Source: Alphaproteobacteria bacterium
Lineage (GTDB): Bacteria > Pseudomonadota > Alphaproteobacteria > Micavibrionales > Micavibrionaceae
Direction of reading: 5' to 3'
Assembly: GCA_021775965.1 (NCBI GenBank)
Contig: JAJFGV010000011.1
Span: 1-58,127, forward strand
DNA length: 58,127 nt
The first letter of the stretch is position 1. Each line of letters starts with the position of its first letter. A program made the translations under genes and the position numbers. Below, piece by piece: positions 17,842-26,641 of the stretch. Below the pieces are notes generated by a model. It made no database searches and was not told where the DNA came from. It worked only from the letters and a program-made list of their open reading frames with translations.

Positions 17842-19290
17842 TCAACTTGCAAACAATCGCTTATAATCAATTATGTCATTAAGTAACCCTAGCCTCTTCC
17901 TCATTTCCATATGATCAACTTTAAGAGAAGACACATCAATTAAATTTTTTAATAAAAGTTTTCTATAATCCATTTTCATTACCCCTTCGACTCCATCAAT
18001 ATCTATAAACTCACGATAATCCGGATGTTGTAGTTGTACAACCGGACGACCAAGTAAAAGGGCTTCCTCTAAAACAGTCGTACTCATACCTATAACCACG
18101 ATAGCATTTTCCAAATCTTCTATTAGAGGACTACCACCTTTTGATATGCAGATATCACCTTTATCTACACTCGAACGAATCCAGCGTCTTACCCCGTAGC
18201 TTAATTTTGCAAACGGATGAAGTCTTAGCATAACAGGAATCGCCTCTGTAGAATCCCTCAATAACCTTTGAAGTGTACCGAAAAGCACATCATTGTCAAA
18301 ACCGGCAAGCGCCCCAACAAAAAGGTAGTACTGGCCTTTCTTCTGACTCCTATCAACATTTTTCCAGTGTGCATAACGCGCACTACATCCTAAGCGTAAG
18401 TCTGTTTTCTTATAATTCTGCTTTAGCACATTAGATACCCTGTTACTATACACATATATTACATCCGGTAGTTCTACGCCGCTTTCCATCTCATCAGGAA
18501 AGCATACATACCATCTCTTGTTATCACTAAAAGCCGCATGCTGAACAGTATACCTCTTCGCTTTAAATTTTTTTGCAACCAACCATACAACTCTTGCGTA
18601 AGAATGCATTTCGTGAAGACAACCAATTTTCTGAATCTTATATTTCTTTACTGTCTCAGATAAAGATCTCTCCAGATAGTAATTACGAAGCCATTGAAAA
18701 TCTAAAGACCAGGATAGCCATTCTAACAACAACAAGACTTTATCAAATATTTTGCTGTCCAAACAGACAGAGGCACGCAATCCACTCTTGATTAGTGAAC
18801 ATACTAATATCAGCTTTTCCGAGAATGACAAGCCTTTAATTCTTACCGAATTTGTTCCACAACTTCCAAGAGACCCGAATACAAATAATGCATCGTCTTT
18901 TACCGTCTTAACATAGGATGTCTTGTATTCACCATCTGAAGTTTGTGAACCACATAGGGATGTAACTACTAAAATAGAACCTTCAACTTTACCATATATT
19001 GTATATTCTAAGGGCTCAGGATCTGTTGTAAGCCTGATAATCCCTTTAAAAAATCTTAAAAACATGGAAAGCAACAGTTCAATAAATAATTTTGTGCTAT
19101 GGTTCTTTCTATAGGCTGGATGCCACAACATACAATTGTCGGGACTTCTAGCGCTTAAAGTAGAAGCAAGGACAGTTGAAGTCAGCTTAACAGAAACCAA
19201 ACGTGTCGCCACAGAAACAAAATTAGCAGCCAATAATTCAAGATAGTCAGAATCTATTAACTCACTAGATGTTGTTTGAGAATGTAACAA
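17842..19290 (-). CDS. GT-B-like surface-carbohydrate transferase
   Basis: This 482-residue protein is not assigned to a named family with certainty. The C-terminal half looks like a GT-B nucleotide-sugar domain: LRLHPFAK near 355-362 and a VVIGMSTTVLEEALLLGRPV segment near 398-417, the pattern seen in capsule (KpsS-like) and CDP-glycerol transferases. The proteins at 27953 and 31602 carry the same late S-T-x-x-E-A-L motif. It probably transfers a sugar or polyol phosphate to the glycan. The N-terminal 100 residues have no match that I recognise. Confidence 0.6.
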   Translation of the reverse strand: MLHSQTTSSELIDSDYLELLAANFVSVATRLVSVKLTSTVLASTLSARSPDNCMLWHPAYRKNHSTKLFIELLLSMFLRFFKGIIRLTTDPEPLEYTIYGKVEGSILVVTSLCGSQTSDGEYKTSYVKTVKDDALFVFGSLGSCGTNSVRIKGLSFSEKLILVCSLIKSGLRASVCLDSKIFDKVLLLLEWLSWSLDFQWLRNYYLERSLSETVKKYKIQKIGCLHEMHSYARVVWLVAKKFKAKRYTVQHAAFSDNKRWYVCFPDEMESGVELPDVIYVYSNRVSNVLKQNYKKTDLRLGCSARYAHWKNVDRSQKKGQYYLFVGALAGFDNDVLFGTLQRLLRDSTEAIPVMLRLHPFAKLSYGVRRWIRSSVDKGDICISKGGSPLIEDLENAIVVIGMSTTVLEEALLLGRPVVQLQHPDYREFIDIDGVEGVMKMDYRKLLLKNLIDVSSLKVDHMEMRKRLGLLNDIIDYKRLFAS

Positions 19291-19359
19291 AATGAAATAT
19301 CAGATTATTATTATAATAAATATTAGGAGAACTAAATTCTCTATACATATTCCATAGAG

Positions 19360-19440
19360 GCGGCAAGGCCGCAAATTACAAATAGACTACAAATTCAAAT
19401 TACTAAACAAAAACTTGCTAAAAAAACAAGTTTTTACAGG
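19360..19440. repeat. Intergenic repeat element, copy B
   Basis: It carries the same elements as 11971-12125: GCGGC-AAG-GCCGC, a CAAATTACAAATAGAC run, and the CTTGCTAAAAAAACAAG hairpin followed by TTTTTACAG. The arrangement is shorter here. It sits in a 343-base stretch without a gene between the small membrane peptide and the GT-B-like gene; nothing else was recognised there. Confidence 0.6.
19408..19435. terminator. Possible bidirectional intrinsic terminator
   Basis: AAAAACTTG-CTAAAAAAA-CAAGTTTTT is a perfect nine-base inverted repeat with A and T flanks. It is more regular than the related hairpin at 12091. It could end transcripts from the SGNH/KpsF side. The stem is AT-rich, so strength is uncertain. 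Confidence 0.4.
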
Positions 19441-19633
19441 CCAAATAATAGCGATGCGAAGCCGCAACCAAATTAAAACGATTTAGGAATTCCTAAATTC
19501 TTAAACCCATGAAACTTATATTATTACAAAATATGTGTTTCTATAAAAAACTTGAAACTTTTTTCTACTTGCAAGTCCAGCCATAGATAACAAAACAGAG
19601 AATCGCAACAACACTGACCTAACTATTAGTTGC

Positions 19634-19741
19634 CTACCACAAGGGGTAAATATCTTCCGGTGAACCTTGACGTCCTCTTTTTTTAAATTTATTCTTCGCA
19701 ATCAAGGTAGCAACAATGATGATAACAACCCCGATAATCAC
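19634..19741 (-). CDS. Putative 35-residue single-span membrane peptide
   Basis: A GTG at 19739-19741 shares one base with the stop of the SGNH-like gene (TAGTG). It opens a frame with a 14-residue hydrophobic run (IIGVVIIIVATLIA), a basic stretch (KNKFKKRGR) and a short acidic/aromatic tail ending in PLW. The basic residues after the span predict a cytoplasmic C-terminus. No family is recognised. It could also be the displaced tail of a larger membrane protein. Confidence 0.35.
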   Translation of the reverse strand: MIIGVVIIIVATLIAKNKFKKRGRQGSPEDIYPLW

Positions 19742-20289
19742 TAATATAATAAAAAATTACATAATTTCCCCTTTATTTGACGAAAAATCGCCATTGAGAG
19801 TAATTGATTACATTCTTCGGTGAAATGGGCTCTATCAGTATGCATCCTATACCTTTGCCGATAATATTCACCAACCGGATAACGGGGCAAATATTCTTCA
19901 AACTCCGACCTTACATCAATAAATTGGACCAACTTTTCATCACATAATTTTTGAGATGCTTCATGAATAATATCCAGGAAACGCAGCCAATTATCGAGGC
20001 GTTTTTCTATTTCAAGATCATTGTCTGCAAATTCCTTGGCTTGCCATGTGGTATTATTGTAAACGGGAGAGGCGTGACTTAACAGAAAAAGCTTAATTTT
20101 ATTATTATTATACAAATCAATTATTTTGCCCACATTGCCAGTCCATGCCTTAAGCCACGTGAGGTCACAAAGAGCATCTTTTGAGGACACCTTAATATCA
20201 ATTTCGGGAAACCTATACTCTCCTACTATTACTGAAATTCGTAAATCAGGCAACTTCATCATTGCTGCCCGATTCAGCAAGTTGCTCAT
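19741..20289 (-). CDS. SGNH/GDSL-type hydrolase, C-terminal part (probably truncated)
   Basis: The 182-residue frame ends with HTDRAHFTEECNQLLS, where D152 and H155 fit the DxxH catalytic pair of SGNH hydrolases. The N-terminal GDSL block with the catalytic Ser is missing, and an in-frame TGA lies about 35 bases upstream of the ATG. Intact family members remove or transfer O-acyl groups on glycans. Without the Ser block this gene is probably a truncated remnant, or the start lies beyond an undetected frameshift. Confidence 0.6.
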   Translation of the reverse strand: MSNLLNRAAMMKLPDLRISVIVGEYRFPEIDIKVSSKDALCDLTWLKAWTGNVGKIIDLYNNNKIKLFLLSHASPVYNNTTWQAKEFADNDLEIEKRLDNWLRFLDIIHEASQKLCDEKLVQFIDVRSEFEEYLPRYPVGEYYRQRYRMHTDRAHFTEECNQLLSMAIFRQIKGKLCNFLLY

Positions 20290-20469
20290 ATAGTGTTTAA
20301 AGGGGCTGAGATCTATATTTTTTCACCTAATACCGTAAAAAAATCTGGGAGATAGCAACTATTTATATAATTATATTTATATGAAAGGGATTCATATTCT
20401 ACTTCCTTCTCTATCAAGGAATCATGATCGTTAATACCTCCAGACTTATTGATACTGGTGCTTATCAAT

Positions 20470-21450
20470 TCATAATCCTTCTTTTACCATATCCTGTAGT
20501 CTTAGCATCCCCACAACAATATCTTCTCTGTTTATTACAGGCAATACCGTAATAGGCTTCTCTCTCTCTTGCATAGTCTTTAAAGCAGAAAATGCCTTCT
20601 CGTCCTCATAAACAGAAACAGGGTTATTATTCATAATGCCGGTTATTGCCATCGAAAATATATTTTCCTCTTTCTCAAGATGTGTTCTAATATCGAAATC
20701 TGATACAAGTCCCATAAGCTTCCCATCATTATCTACAACAGAAACTACACCGGCTTGTTTTTCCGATATTTCAATAATACAATTCTTTATACTGTCAGAA
20801 ACATTTACTAATGGATTGTCATTTCCTTTTAACATTACATCTGCAACAGTCAAAATCAATCTTTTTCCCAGTTGCCCACCAGGATGAAGGAGTGCATAAT
20901 CAGTCAATTTAAAACTCCGCATCTTCATTAGCGCCACTGCAATAGCATCCCCCAGAACCATAGTAGCAGTTGAGCTTGTTGTCGGAGCCATATTAAATGG
21001 ACAGGCTTCTTCAATATTGCCAATATCAATAACTATATCTGAATATTTCGCTAAAGTGGAATTGGCATCACCCATTATTCCGATTATTTTTGCTCCAACA
21101 TTCTTTACTGAAGGAAGGATACCATTAAGTTCAGAACTTTCTCCACTTTTTCCTATTGCTATAACCGTATCATCGGGACCGATAATCCCCAAATCGCCGT
21201 GCATTCCCTCAGCGGGATGTACAAAAATTGCGGGAGTGCCAACACTTGACATTGTAGATGCTATTTTTTTAGCCACCAAACCAGACTTACCCATACCAGT
21301 AATTATAACTTTTCCCCGACAGTTGAAGATAGTTTCTACTGCATTTTTAACGGATGAATTTATCCTTTCCTTTAAACTTGAGATGCCCTTTATTTCAATG
21401 TCAATGACTTTTATTATCTCTGATTCTATATCTATACTATTGCTTTTCAT
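20470..21450 (-). CDS. kpsF: Arabinose-5-phosphate isomerase, KpsF/KdsD type
   Basis: The 326-residue protein has the full KpsF/KdsD plan. There is an SIS domain with VIITGMGKSGLVAKKIA, HPAEGMHGDLG and a second GKSGES motif, then two CBS domains from about 205 to 326. It interconverts ribulose 5-phosphate and arabinose 5-phosphate, the first step to Kdo. No kdsA, kdsB or kdsC is in the window, so either the housekeeping Kdo pathway uses it or the C5 product goes elsewhere. The gap to the next upstream gene is 28 bases. Confidence 0.92.
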   Translation of the reverse strand: MKSNSIDIESEIIKVIDIEIKGISSLKERINSSVKNAVETIFNCRGKVIITGMGKSGLVAKKIASTMSSVGTPAIFVHPAEGMHGDLGIIGPDDTVIAIGKSGESSELNGILPSVKNVGAKIIGIMGDANSTLAKYSDIVIDIGNIEEACPFNMAPTTSSTATMVLGDAIAVALMKMRSFKLTDYALLHPGGQLGKRLILTVADVMLKGNDNPLVNVSDSIKNCIIEISEKQAGVVSVVDNDGKLMGLVSDFDIRTHLEKEENIFSMAITGIMNNNPVSVYEDEKAFSALKTMQEREKPITVLPVINREDIVVGMLRLQDMVKEGL

Positions 21451-21478
21451 TTAAATACCACTTAACCCCTAAGAAGTT

Positions 21479-22495
21479 TCATCTATTTGAAGTGGAAAGT
21501 ACTGTAAGTCTATGTTTGAACAATCCATCACAATAATTTACAAATGGAACTCTTAACCCAAATAACTTTGGGCCGTTTTGACTTGCAATGTTGGAGATAT
21601 GCCATCTATACCAGGGACAATATTCATCAACTAAATGTCTATCATCAGAGACCCACGGATATTTATTAAACTCAAGGAGTTCTCCACCTACCAATACTTT
21701 TAGCTCTCTATTACAACAATAAAATAAATTTTTATGATTCATTGTGTTTCTCAAAAAAGCGAAATACATACTAATAGTCTCTTGATTCATCTCCTGCATC
21801 GATGCTATATTTATGCATATATCATACTTTATATTGCTAATCTTTGACAAATATTCCGTAGGACAATAAATAAAATCATATTTATATATATTGTCCATAT
21901 TTATATCACCTTCTTCAAATATGCTATGATGAATCTTGTGAGGATGGGCCTTTTGACAATAAAAGGATTGAAATAAAAGCGTTTTTCCAATATCTACTAA
22001 AATCAACGTAGAATCCGGGAATACAGCCTTTATTAAGGAAGACATAAAACCATAACCATCACCGATCATTAAAAAAGCTAATCTACCTCTTCTTCTTTCC
22101 TCTTCTCTTAAGTTTCTTTTATAAATAAGATTCAATGCACAAACCTGCTTAAAACAATCATATGAAAAATAAAATCCTGCTTTCCTGCAAATCCTTAATG
22201 CAACAATAGTTAGTTTTAATATGTCTAATTTAAATGGCAATCTCACAAAGTAAGAAAAATTGCACATATATACCAATATTTTTCTGAAAATATCATCTGA
22301 TATCATATCTCCAAATCCATGGCCGGAAATCATCACTACATTTTCATTACTATCTCTTTTAATTTTAAATTGCTTAGAATAACACTCCCAGTGAGATGAA
22401 ATATATTTATTCTGATTATGATGTAACATTTCATTATCATAGTAATGGTTATATATATTCTCAAATAAACGCTGATTTGGTATTGACAAATTCAT
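21479..22495 (-). CDS. Putative sugar O-methyltransferase
   Basis: The 338-residue protein resembles the 'putative sugar O-methyltransferase' group found in surface-glycan loci. It has a degenerate SAM pocket (LAFLMIGDGYGFMSSLI near 140-156, then LILVDIGKTLLFQ), the segment ASMQEMNQETISMYFAFLR near 230-248, and LFYCCNRE followed by a conserved late FNKYPW. The family name rests on pattern memory, so it is tentative. It is followed at 28 bases by kpsF and would act on the same glycan. Confidence 0.6.
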   Translation of the reverse strand: MNLSIPNQRLFENIYNHYYDNEMLHHNQNKYISSHWECYSKQFKIKRDSNENVVMISGHGFGDMISDDIFRKILVYMCNFSYFVRLPFKLDILKLTIVALRICRKAGFYFSYDCFKQVCALNLIYKRNLREEERRRGRLAFLMIGDGYGFMSSLIKAVFPDSTLILVDIGKTLLFQSFYCQKAHPHKIHHSIFEEGDINMDNIYKYDFIYCPTEYLSKISNIKYDICINIASMQEMNQETISMYFAFLRNTMNHKNLFYCCNRELKVLVGGELLEFNKYPWVSDDRHLVDEYCPWYRWHISNIASQNGPKLFGLRVPFVNYCDGLFKHRLTVLSTSNR

Positions 22496-22565
22496 TGTTA
22501 TGTCCTCATCATTTAATTTAGCTTCTTAAGTAGATATTTCACAAAAAACCAGCCCTTAACCTTTA

Positions 22566-23507
22566 TTACTCCATGGGCTCCATTATATTTTGATATGTAG
22601 TAGAAACGCTTTTAACTCTCTCATTAATATCAAACTTAGAGTTATATGTCATAATATCAGACCTATCTATATTACGCTGATCACAATTCCCACATATAAG
22701 ATCACTATTTTCATAATCACCTGTTGTATGATGTTTTAATATTTTCTTAAACATTGGAGATTCAAATATTTCTTTGAGCGGTTGCTTTTTAAGGTCACCC
22801 AGAAGCAATTTCCCATCAAAGTCAAAACAGCACATATTCACGGTTCCATCCGCCTGTATTTGCAGAGGTGTATTCCATGGGCGGCCACACGTTTTTAATT
22901 GCTCTTGCTGTACGGCTCTATAACTTCTACCATCAACCCAGTTATGAGGACACCATACTTCCAACAAGTCAACCTTGTCCTTCCAGTATTCAATCCATGA
23001 CTCTAAAGTTGAATTATTGGAGCCATCAACGAGATTATAGGTAAGCAAAAGATCGGTATGGTTTTTAATTTCCGATATCTTAGTTAAATTATCTTTTATT
23101 TTTTGGAAGTAATTACTATTTTTTACACCATGAACTGTATTATACGAATCAGGAGTGTCCCCATATAAACTTACCCTTATTGAGTCAACACCTATTTTTT
23201 CTAGTCTTTTAAATCTCTCAACATCAAGGAAAGAGCCATTTGTGAGAATAAGCACGGAAAAGCCCTGCTTTTTTGCGTAAATAATCTTCTCATCAAGTGT
23301 TTCATCCAATAAAGGTTCTCCCATACCGGGAAATGTAAGAGTACTGTATTGTGATGTTTCTAAATTAATCTTATCAAAAATAGATTTAAACAGTTCAAAA
23401 CTCATAGTTTCTATTTTTCTTGTAAGATCTTCTCTAGGGCATATAATGCATTTATAGTTGCATTTTGTTGTTACTTCGATCCTGATTTCATTATTTTTTG
23501 GAATCAT
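22566..23507 (-). CDS. Radical SAM protein with SPASM-type C-terminus
   Basis: The 313-residue protein starts with RIEVTTKCNYKCIICPRE, placing the cluster cysteines at C16, C20 and C23. The C-terminus carries further cysteines (TCGRPWNT, VNMCCFDFDG, ICGNCDQRN) that fit a SPASM or twitch auxiliary-cluster region. Members modify peptides, sugars or cofactors by radical chemistry. Unlike the other four radical SAM proteins it has no B12 domain. A decayed copy of its 5' end is at 33664-33815. Confidence 0.85.
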   Translation of the reverse strand: MIPKNNEIRIEVTTKCNYKCIICPREDLTRKIETMSFELFKSIFDKINLETSQYSTLTFPGMGEPLLDETLDEKIIYAKKQGFSVLILTNGSFLDVERFKRLEKIGVDSIRVSLYGDTPDSYNTVHGVKNSNYFQKIKDNLTKISEIKNHTDLLLTYNLVDGSNNSTLESWIEYWKDKVDLLEVWCPHNWVDGRSYRAVQQEQLKTCGRPWNTPLQIQADGTVNMCCFDFDGKLLLGDLKKQPLKEIFESPMFKKILKHHTTGDYENSDLICGNCDQRNIDRSDIMTYNSKFDINERVKSVSTTYQNIMEPME

Positions 23508-23593
23508 TTTTCATTCATTCATTATGTATTTGAAATTTTTTAATCTCTAAATCAACCAAACAATTCTCACGGTACGATGCTTAAGTTTTATCC

Positions 23594-24355
23594 TTACCAG
23601 GCACTCCAACCACCATCAATATTTAACACCTCACCAGTAATATACTTTGATGCATCTGTTGATAAGTAAAGACATGCATTTGCTACATCAATAGATGTTC
23701 CCCATTTTTTCTGTGGTGTTCTCTCAATAGTAAACTTATATAACTCTGTTTTCTTTTTGAATTGTTCAGTATACGACGTTTCACAGAATCCGGGTGCAAG
23801 GGCATTAACATTAATATTATATTTTGCCCACTCCAGGGCCAGACATTTGGTTAGCGTGATCATTCCACCTTTAGAAGCCCCATATGCCGAAAGCTCGGGT
23901 AACCCAAGTGTACCAATAATAGAGGCTATATTTATGATTTTCCCGATTTTCTGTTGGACCATATGCCTGCCTGCTTCCCGACACAGAAGATAAGTACTGT
24001 TGAGATTTGTATTAATAACATTGTTCCATTCAGATGTAGATATGTCTAAAAATGGCTTTCTGAAACGAATACCTGCATTGTTTATAAGGATGTCAACCCT
24101 CTTGAATCTCTTAACAGTTTCCGCGACAAATCTGTTAACTGTCTCTTCATCTGAAACATCCCCATCGTAAAACAATACCCTGTTATCATCAAGACCGGTT
24201 TCTTCCTTCAATGAACTGAAGTCTGATTTATCTCTTGTGATAAGTGCAAGTTTTGCACCTTCACCATAAAAGAGTCTCGCACTCTCTCTTCCTATTCCCT
24301 TACCCGCACCTGTTATTATGCAGACCTTATCCTTAATTGAAAATTGTCTATTCAT
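23594..24355 (-). CDS. Classical SDR oxidoreductase
   Basis: The 253-residue protein is a textbook classical SDR: TGAGKGIGRESA near 16-27, NNAGIRF near 91-97, the YGASK catalytic pair near 158-162, and INVNALAPGF. It resembles FabG/gluconate-dehydrogenase-like members, which oxidise or reduce a hydroxyl using NAD(P). Its place between the cyclase/FkbM genes and the SPASM radical SAM gene suggests a sugar or cyclitol substrate. The substrate is not predictable. Confidence 0.88.
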   Translation of the reverse strand: MNRQFSIKDKVCIITGAGKGIGRESARLFYGEGAKLALITRDKSDFSSLKEETGLDDNRVLFYDGDVSDEETVNRFVAETVKRFKRVDILINNAGIRFRKPFLDISTSEWNNVINTNLNSTYLLCREAGRHMVQQKIGKIINIASIIGTLGLPELSAYGASKGGMITLTKCLALEWAKYNINVNALAPGFCETSYTEQFKKKTELYKFTIERTPQKKWGTSIDVANACLYLSTDASKYITGEVLNIDGGWSAW

Positions 24356-24404
24356 ATTTTAGAATCAAAATTCTACAGTATTCTGGTACAATTGGTTACA
24401 AATG

Positions 24405-25439
24405 CTATCTCAGATTGATGCCATTTATCCATCTGTTCTCCTTTTTCCTAAATATACTGAACAAAGAGAATAATCTATATTTACCACGAAAATCTGGAAA
24501 CTTATTAAAGAAGAAATCGATCAAATTAATTCCCCTTTGCTTGTTTATATAATCTTTCAATAGCTGATTTTCTTTCTCATTAAACAACCCATCCTGTATT
24601 GCACGTTGAATTATTTCAATGCCATAATCCATATGTTGAAAAATTATAGTTATTACAAAAGCTTTTAAAATCTTTGCTTTTCTGTAAGATTCATCATGTA
24701 TGCCGGATATCATCTCGAAAAAAGCATCAACATCTTTTAGGTATAGTACATCTCCATACATAAGCTGCCCTCTAGATTTCACGAATCTATTATCAATAGG
24801 ACGTTTCCAGTATTTAGATTTCATTATCTCCATCAAATGGAATCTATATTTTCTAATGAATAAGTCCACATCGCAGAATAAATGCTGGTTGGTATAAACG
24901 TCAACAAATTCTACCTCAGATTCCACTCCAATCACTGAATTAGCAAGAATACCGACAGCACCCTTTAAAACAAGCAATTCGGTGCCCTGCGTATCCAGCT
25001 TTATAAAGTCAACATCATTTATCTGATTCTCCTTGAATTGGTTATCCAAAGTATCGGCTTCTAATTCAATAGTTGTAAGGCCTTCCCCCCAATTTTTAGC
25101 AAATTTATCCAACAATGTTTTGTTTGGATAATACATGGAAGATAACCATGCGTACTTTGGTATGTGAAATTTGACAGTTTCTTTACTGTCAGATAAAGCA
25201 GTATTCAGATATTTCACGCAATATTTCTGATTGTCCAGGTCAGATAACCTAATATATTCCTTTTTATCAGGTTCAAATCCTATTACTTTCAAATATTTAG
25301 AAAGAGGCTTCCATGCCTTCGGAATTCCTCCACGAGCACCTATATCCACCATAACAAATGGATACGCCTTGAAGTACTTCTCAAATTCGAATGAGATGAA
25401 AATATTACGCATGCTATCTCCTTTGTCTAGAATAGGCAC
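24405..25439 (-). CDS. FkbM-family methyltransferase
   Basis: The 344-residue protein opens FVMVDIGARGGIPKAWKPL and carries the FkbM hallmark LDTQGTELLVLKGA near 145-158. It is a paralogue of the protein at 16713-17720, with the same length and the same late stretch GQLMYGDVLYLK. A first Met at residue 10 of the frame (MRNIFISF) is a possible alternative start. It probably O-methylates a glycan residue or a cyclitol made by its neighbours. Confidence 0.85.
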   Translation of the reverse strand: MPILDKGDSMRNIFISFEFEKYFKAYPFVMVDIGARGGIPKAWKPLSKYLKVIGFEPDKKEYIRLSDLDNQKYCVKYLNTALSDSKETVKFHIPKYAWLSSMYYPNKTLLDKFAKNWGEGLTTIELEADTLDNQFKENQINDVDFIKLDTQGTELLVLKGAVGILANSVIGVESEVEFVDVYTNQHLFCDVDLFIRKYRFHLMEIMKSKYWKRPIDNRFVKSRGQLMYGDVLYLKDVDAFFEMISGIHDESYRKAKILKAFVITIIFQHMDYGIEIIQRAIQDGLFNEKENQLLKDYINKQRGINLIDFFFNKFPDFRGKYRLFSLFSIFRKKENRWINGINLR

Positions 25440-25486
25440 TAAAACAGTATATTAGCATATAATAGAATTTCACAAAATTAATATCA

Positions 25487-26641
25487 TTATTGTATTAAAT
25501 ACCCGAATGATTCTGATATGAGTTCATCCGTGACATCACTGCATATTTCACATTTCCCTATCTCAACTGGTAAAATAAATCTTAGTTTATTACCTTTTCT
25601 TTTTTTGTCCTTCTTTATATTTCTTATACATTCTTTCAGAAGCTTTGTTCTTTCGAATCCAATCTTATCAGAGTCTACCTTTATCGGCAATCCATACTTC
25701 TTCAAGATTTCCTCATGTTTATGTAAAATACGATCGCCACAATTGAATAACCCTCCGGCAATATATGCAGCTCCGACCATCCCAATGGAAACTCCCTCTC
25801 CGTGTCTATACACCTCTTCAAAGACACCTGTTGAAGTTTCTACTGAATGCCCAAGGGTGTGACCATAGTTAAGTTTAAGCCTTCTATTCTGTTCTTTTAC
25901 ATCATTTCTAACATGATCAAGTTTTATCTCTATTGCACGGCAAAAGATCTTGAGTAATATATCCTCTTCGCGATTTAGTACCTCAACATCATTGGTATTA
26001 AGAGTATCAAATAATGCTCTGTCACAGATTATAGAGCATTTAATAATTTCAGCCAACCCTGATCTAAAGTCTAGTTCTGAAAGGCTGCTGATAAACTGAA
26101 GGTCTATAAGGTTCAATATAGGATGGTAATAGTTACCTATTGCATTAACTGTTTTTCTAAAGTTTATTGCGACTTTCCCGCCAATGCTGCTATCAATCAT
26201 GGCAGTTAAAGTCGTAGGTACTTGAATAAGATTCATTCCTCTCAGATATGTGCTTGCGACAAAACCGGCAAGGTCTCCTATTACGCCTCCACCTATTGCA
26301 ATCATTGTTGAGTCACGGGCAAAATCATTGGACTCAAGGATCTCATACAGTTTTACTGCCTCATTCAAATTTTTATGTTGTTTTCCGGCCGTAAAACGGT
26401 AAACGCGTACAGCAAACTCCAGTTTTGATAATTCCTGTAAAAGTGAGTTTAAAACCTCCCCTGAAAAAAAGTCATCAATTACAATCAGAACTCTTTTGTC
26501 GTTTGTTTCTTCAGTAATAAAGTTACTTATAGTAGTTACAATATTTCTGCCTATTATGATTTCATGTTTTGACTTATCAAAATTTACTGTATATTTTTTA
26601 TGAATTTCACTAGACACTTTATTTATACTCGTCCGGATCAA
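25487..26641 (-). CDS. 3-dehydroquinate synthase-family sugar-phosphate cyclase
   Basis: The 384-residue protein belongs to the AroB superfamily. It has GGGVIGDLAGFVASTYLRG near 117-135, DSSIGGK at 150-156, GLAEIIK at 195-201 and NYGHTLGHSVE near 258-268, plus a late KKDKKRKG. The metal ligands (E198, H261, H280 by motif) are present. The GKN motif usual after DSSIGGK is TVN here (residues 164-166), so one conserved lysine is missing. True AroB makes 3-dehydroquinate; relatives cyclise sedoheptulose 7-phosphate or glucose 6-phosphate into cyclitols. Its 23-base overlap with a cytidylyltransferase gene favours a nucleotide-cyclitol role over shikimate synthesis. Confidence 0.75.
   Translation of the reverse strand: MIRTSINKVSSEIHKKYTVNFDKSKHEIIIGRNIVTTISNFITEETNDKRVLIVIDDFFSGEVLNSLLQELSKLEFAVRVYRFTAGKQHKNLNEAVKLYEILESNDFARDSTMIAIGGGVIGDLAGFVASTYLRGMNLIQVPTTLTAMIDSSIGGKVAINFRKTVNAIGNYYHPILNLIDLQFISSLSELDFRSGLAEIIKCSIICDRALFDTLNTNDVEVLNREEDILLKIFCRAIEIKLDHVRNDVKEQNRRLKLNYGHTLGHSVETSTGVFEEVYRHGEGVSIGMVGAAYIAGGLFNCGDRILHKHEEILKKYGLPIKVDSDKIGFERTKLLKECIRNIKKDKKRKGNKLRFILPVEIGKCEICSDVTDELISESFGYLIQ

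Noticed and set aside
20470-21450. A complete Kdo or capsule-export (Kps) system
   Set aside because: Only the isomerase is present; no kdsA/B/C and no Wza/Wzb/Wzc or KpsMTED-type export genes were found.
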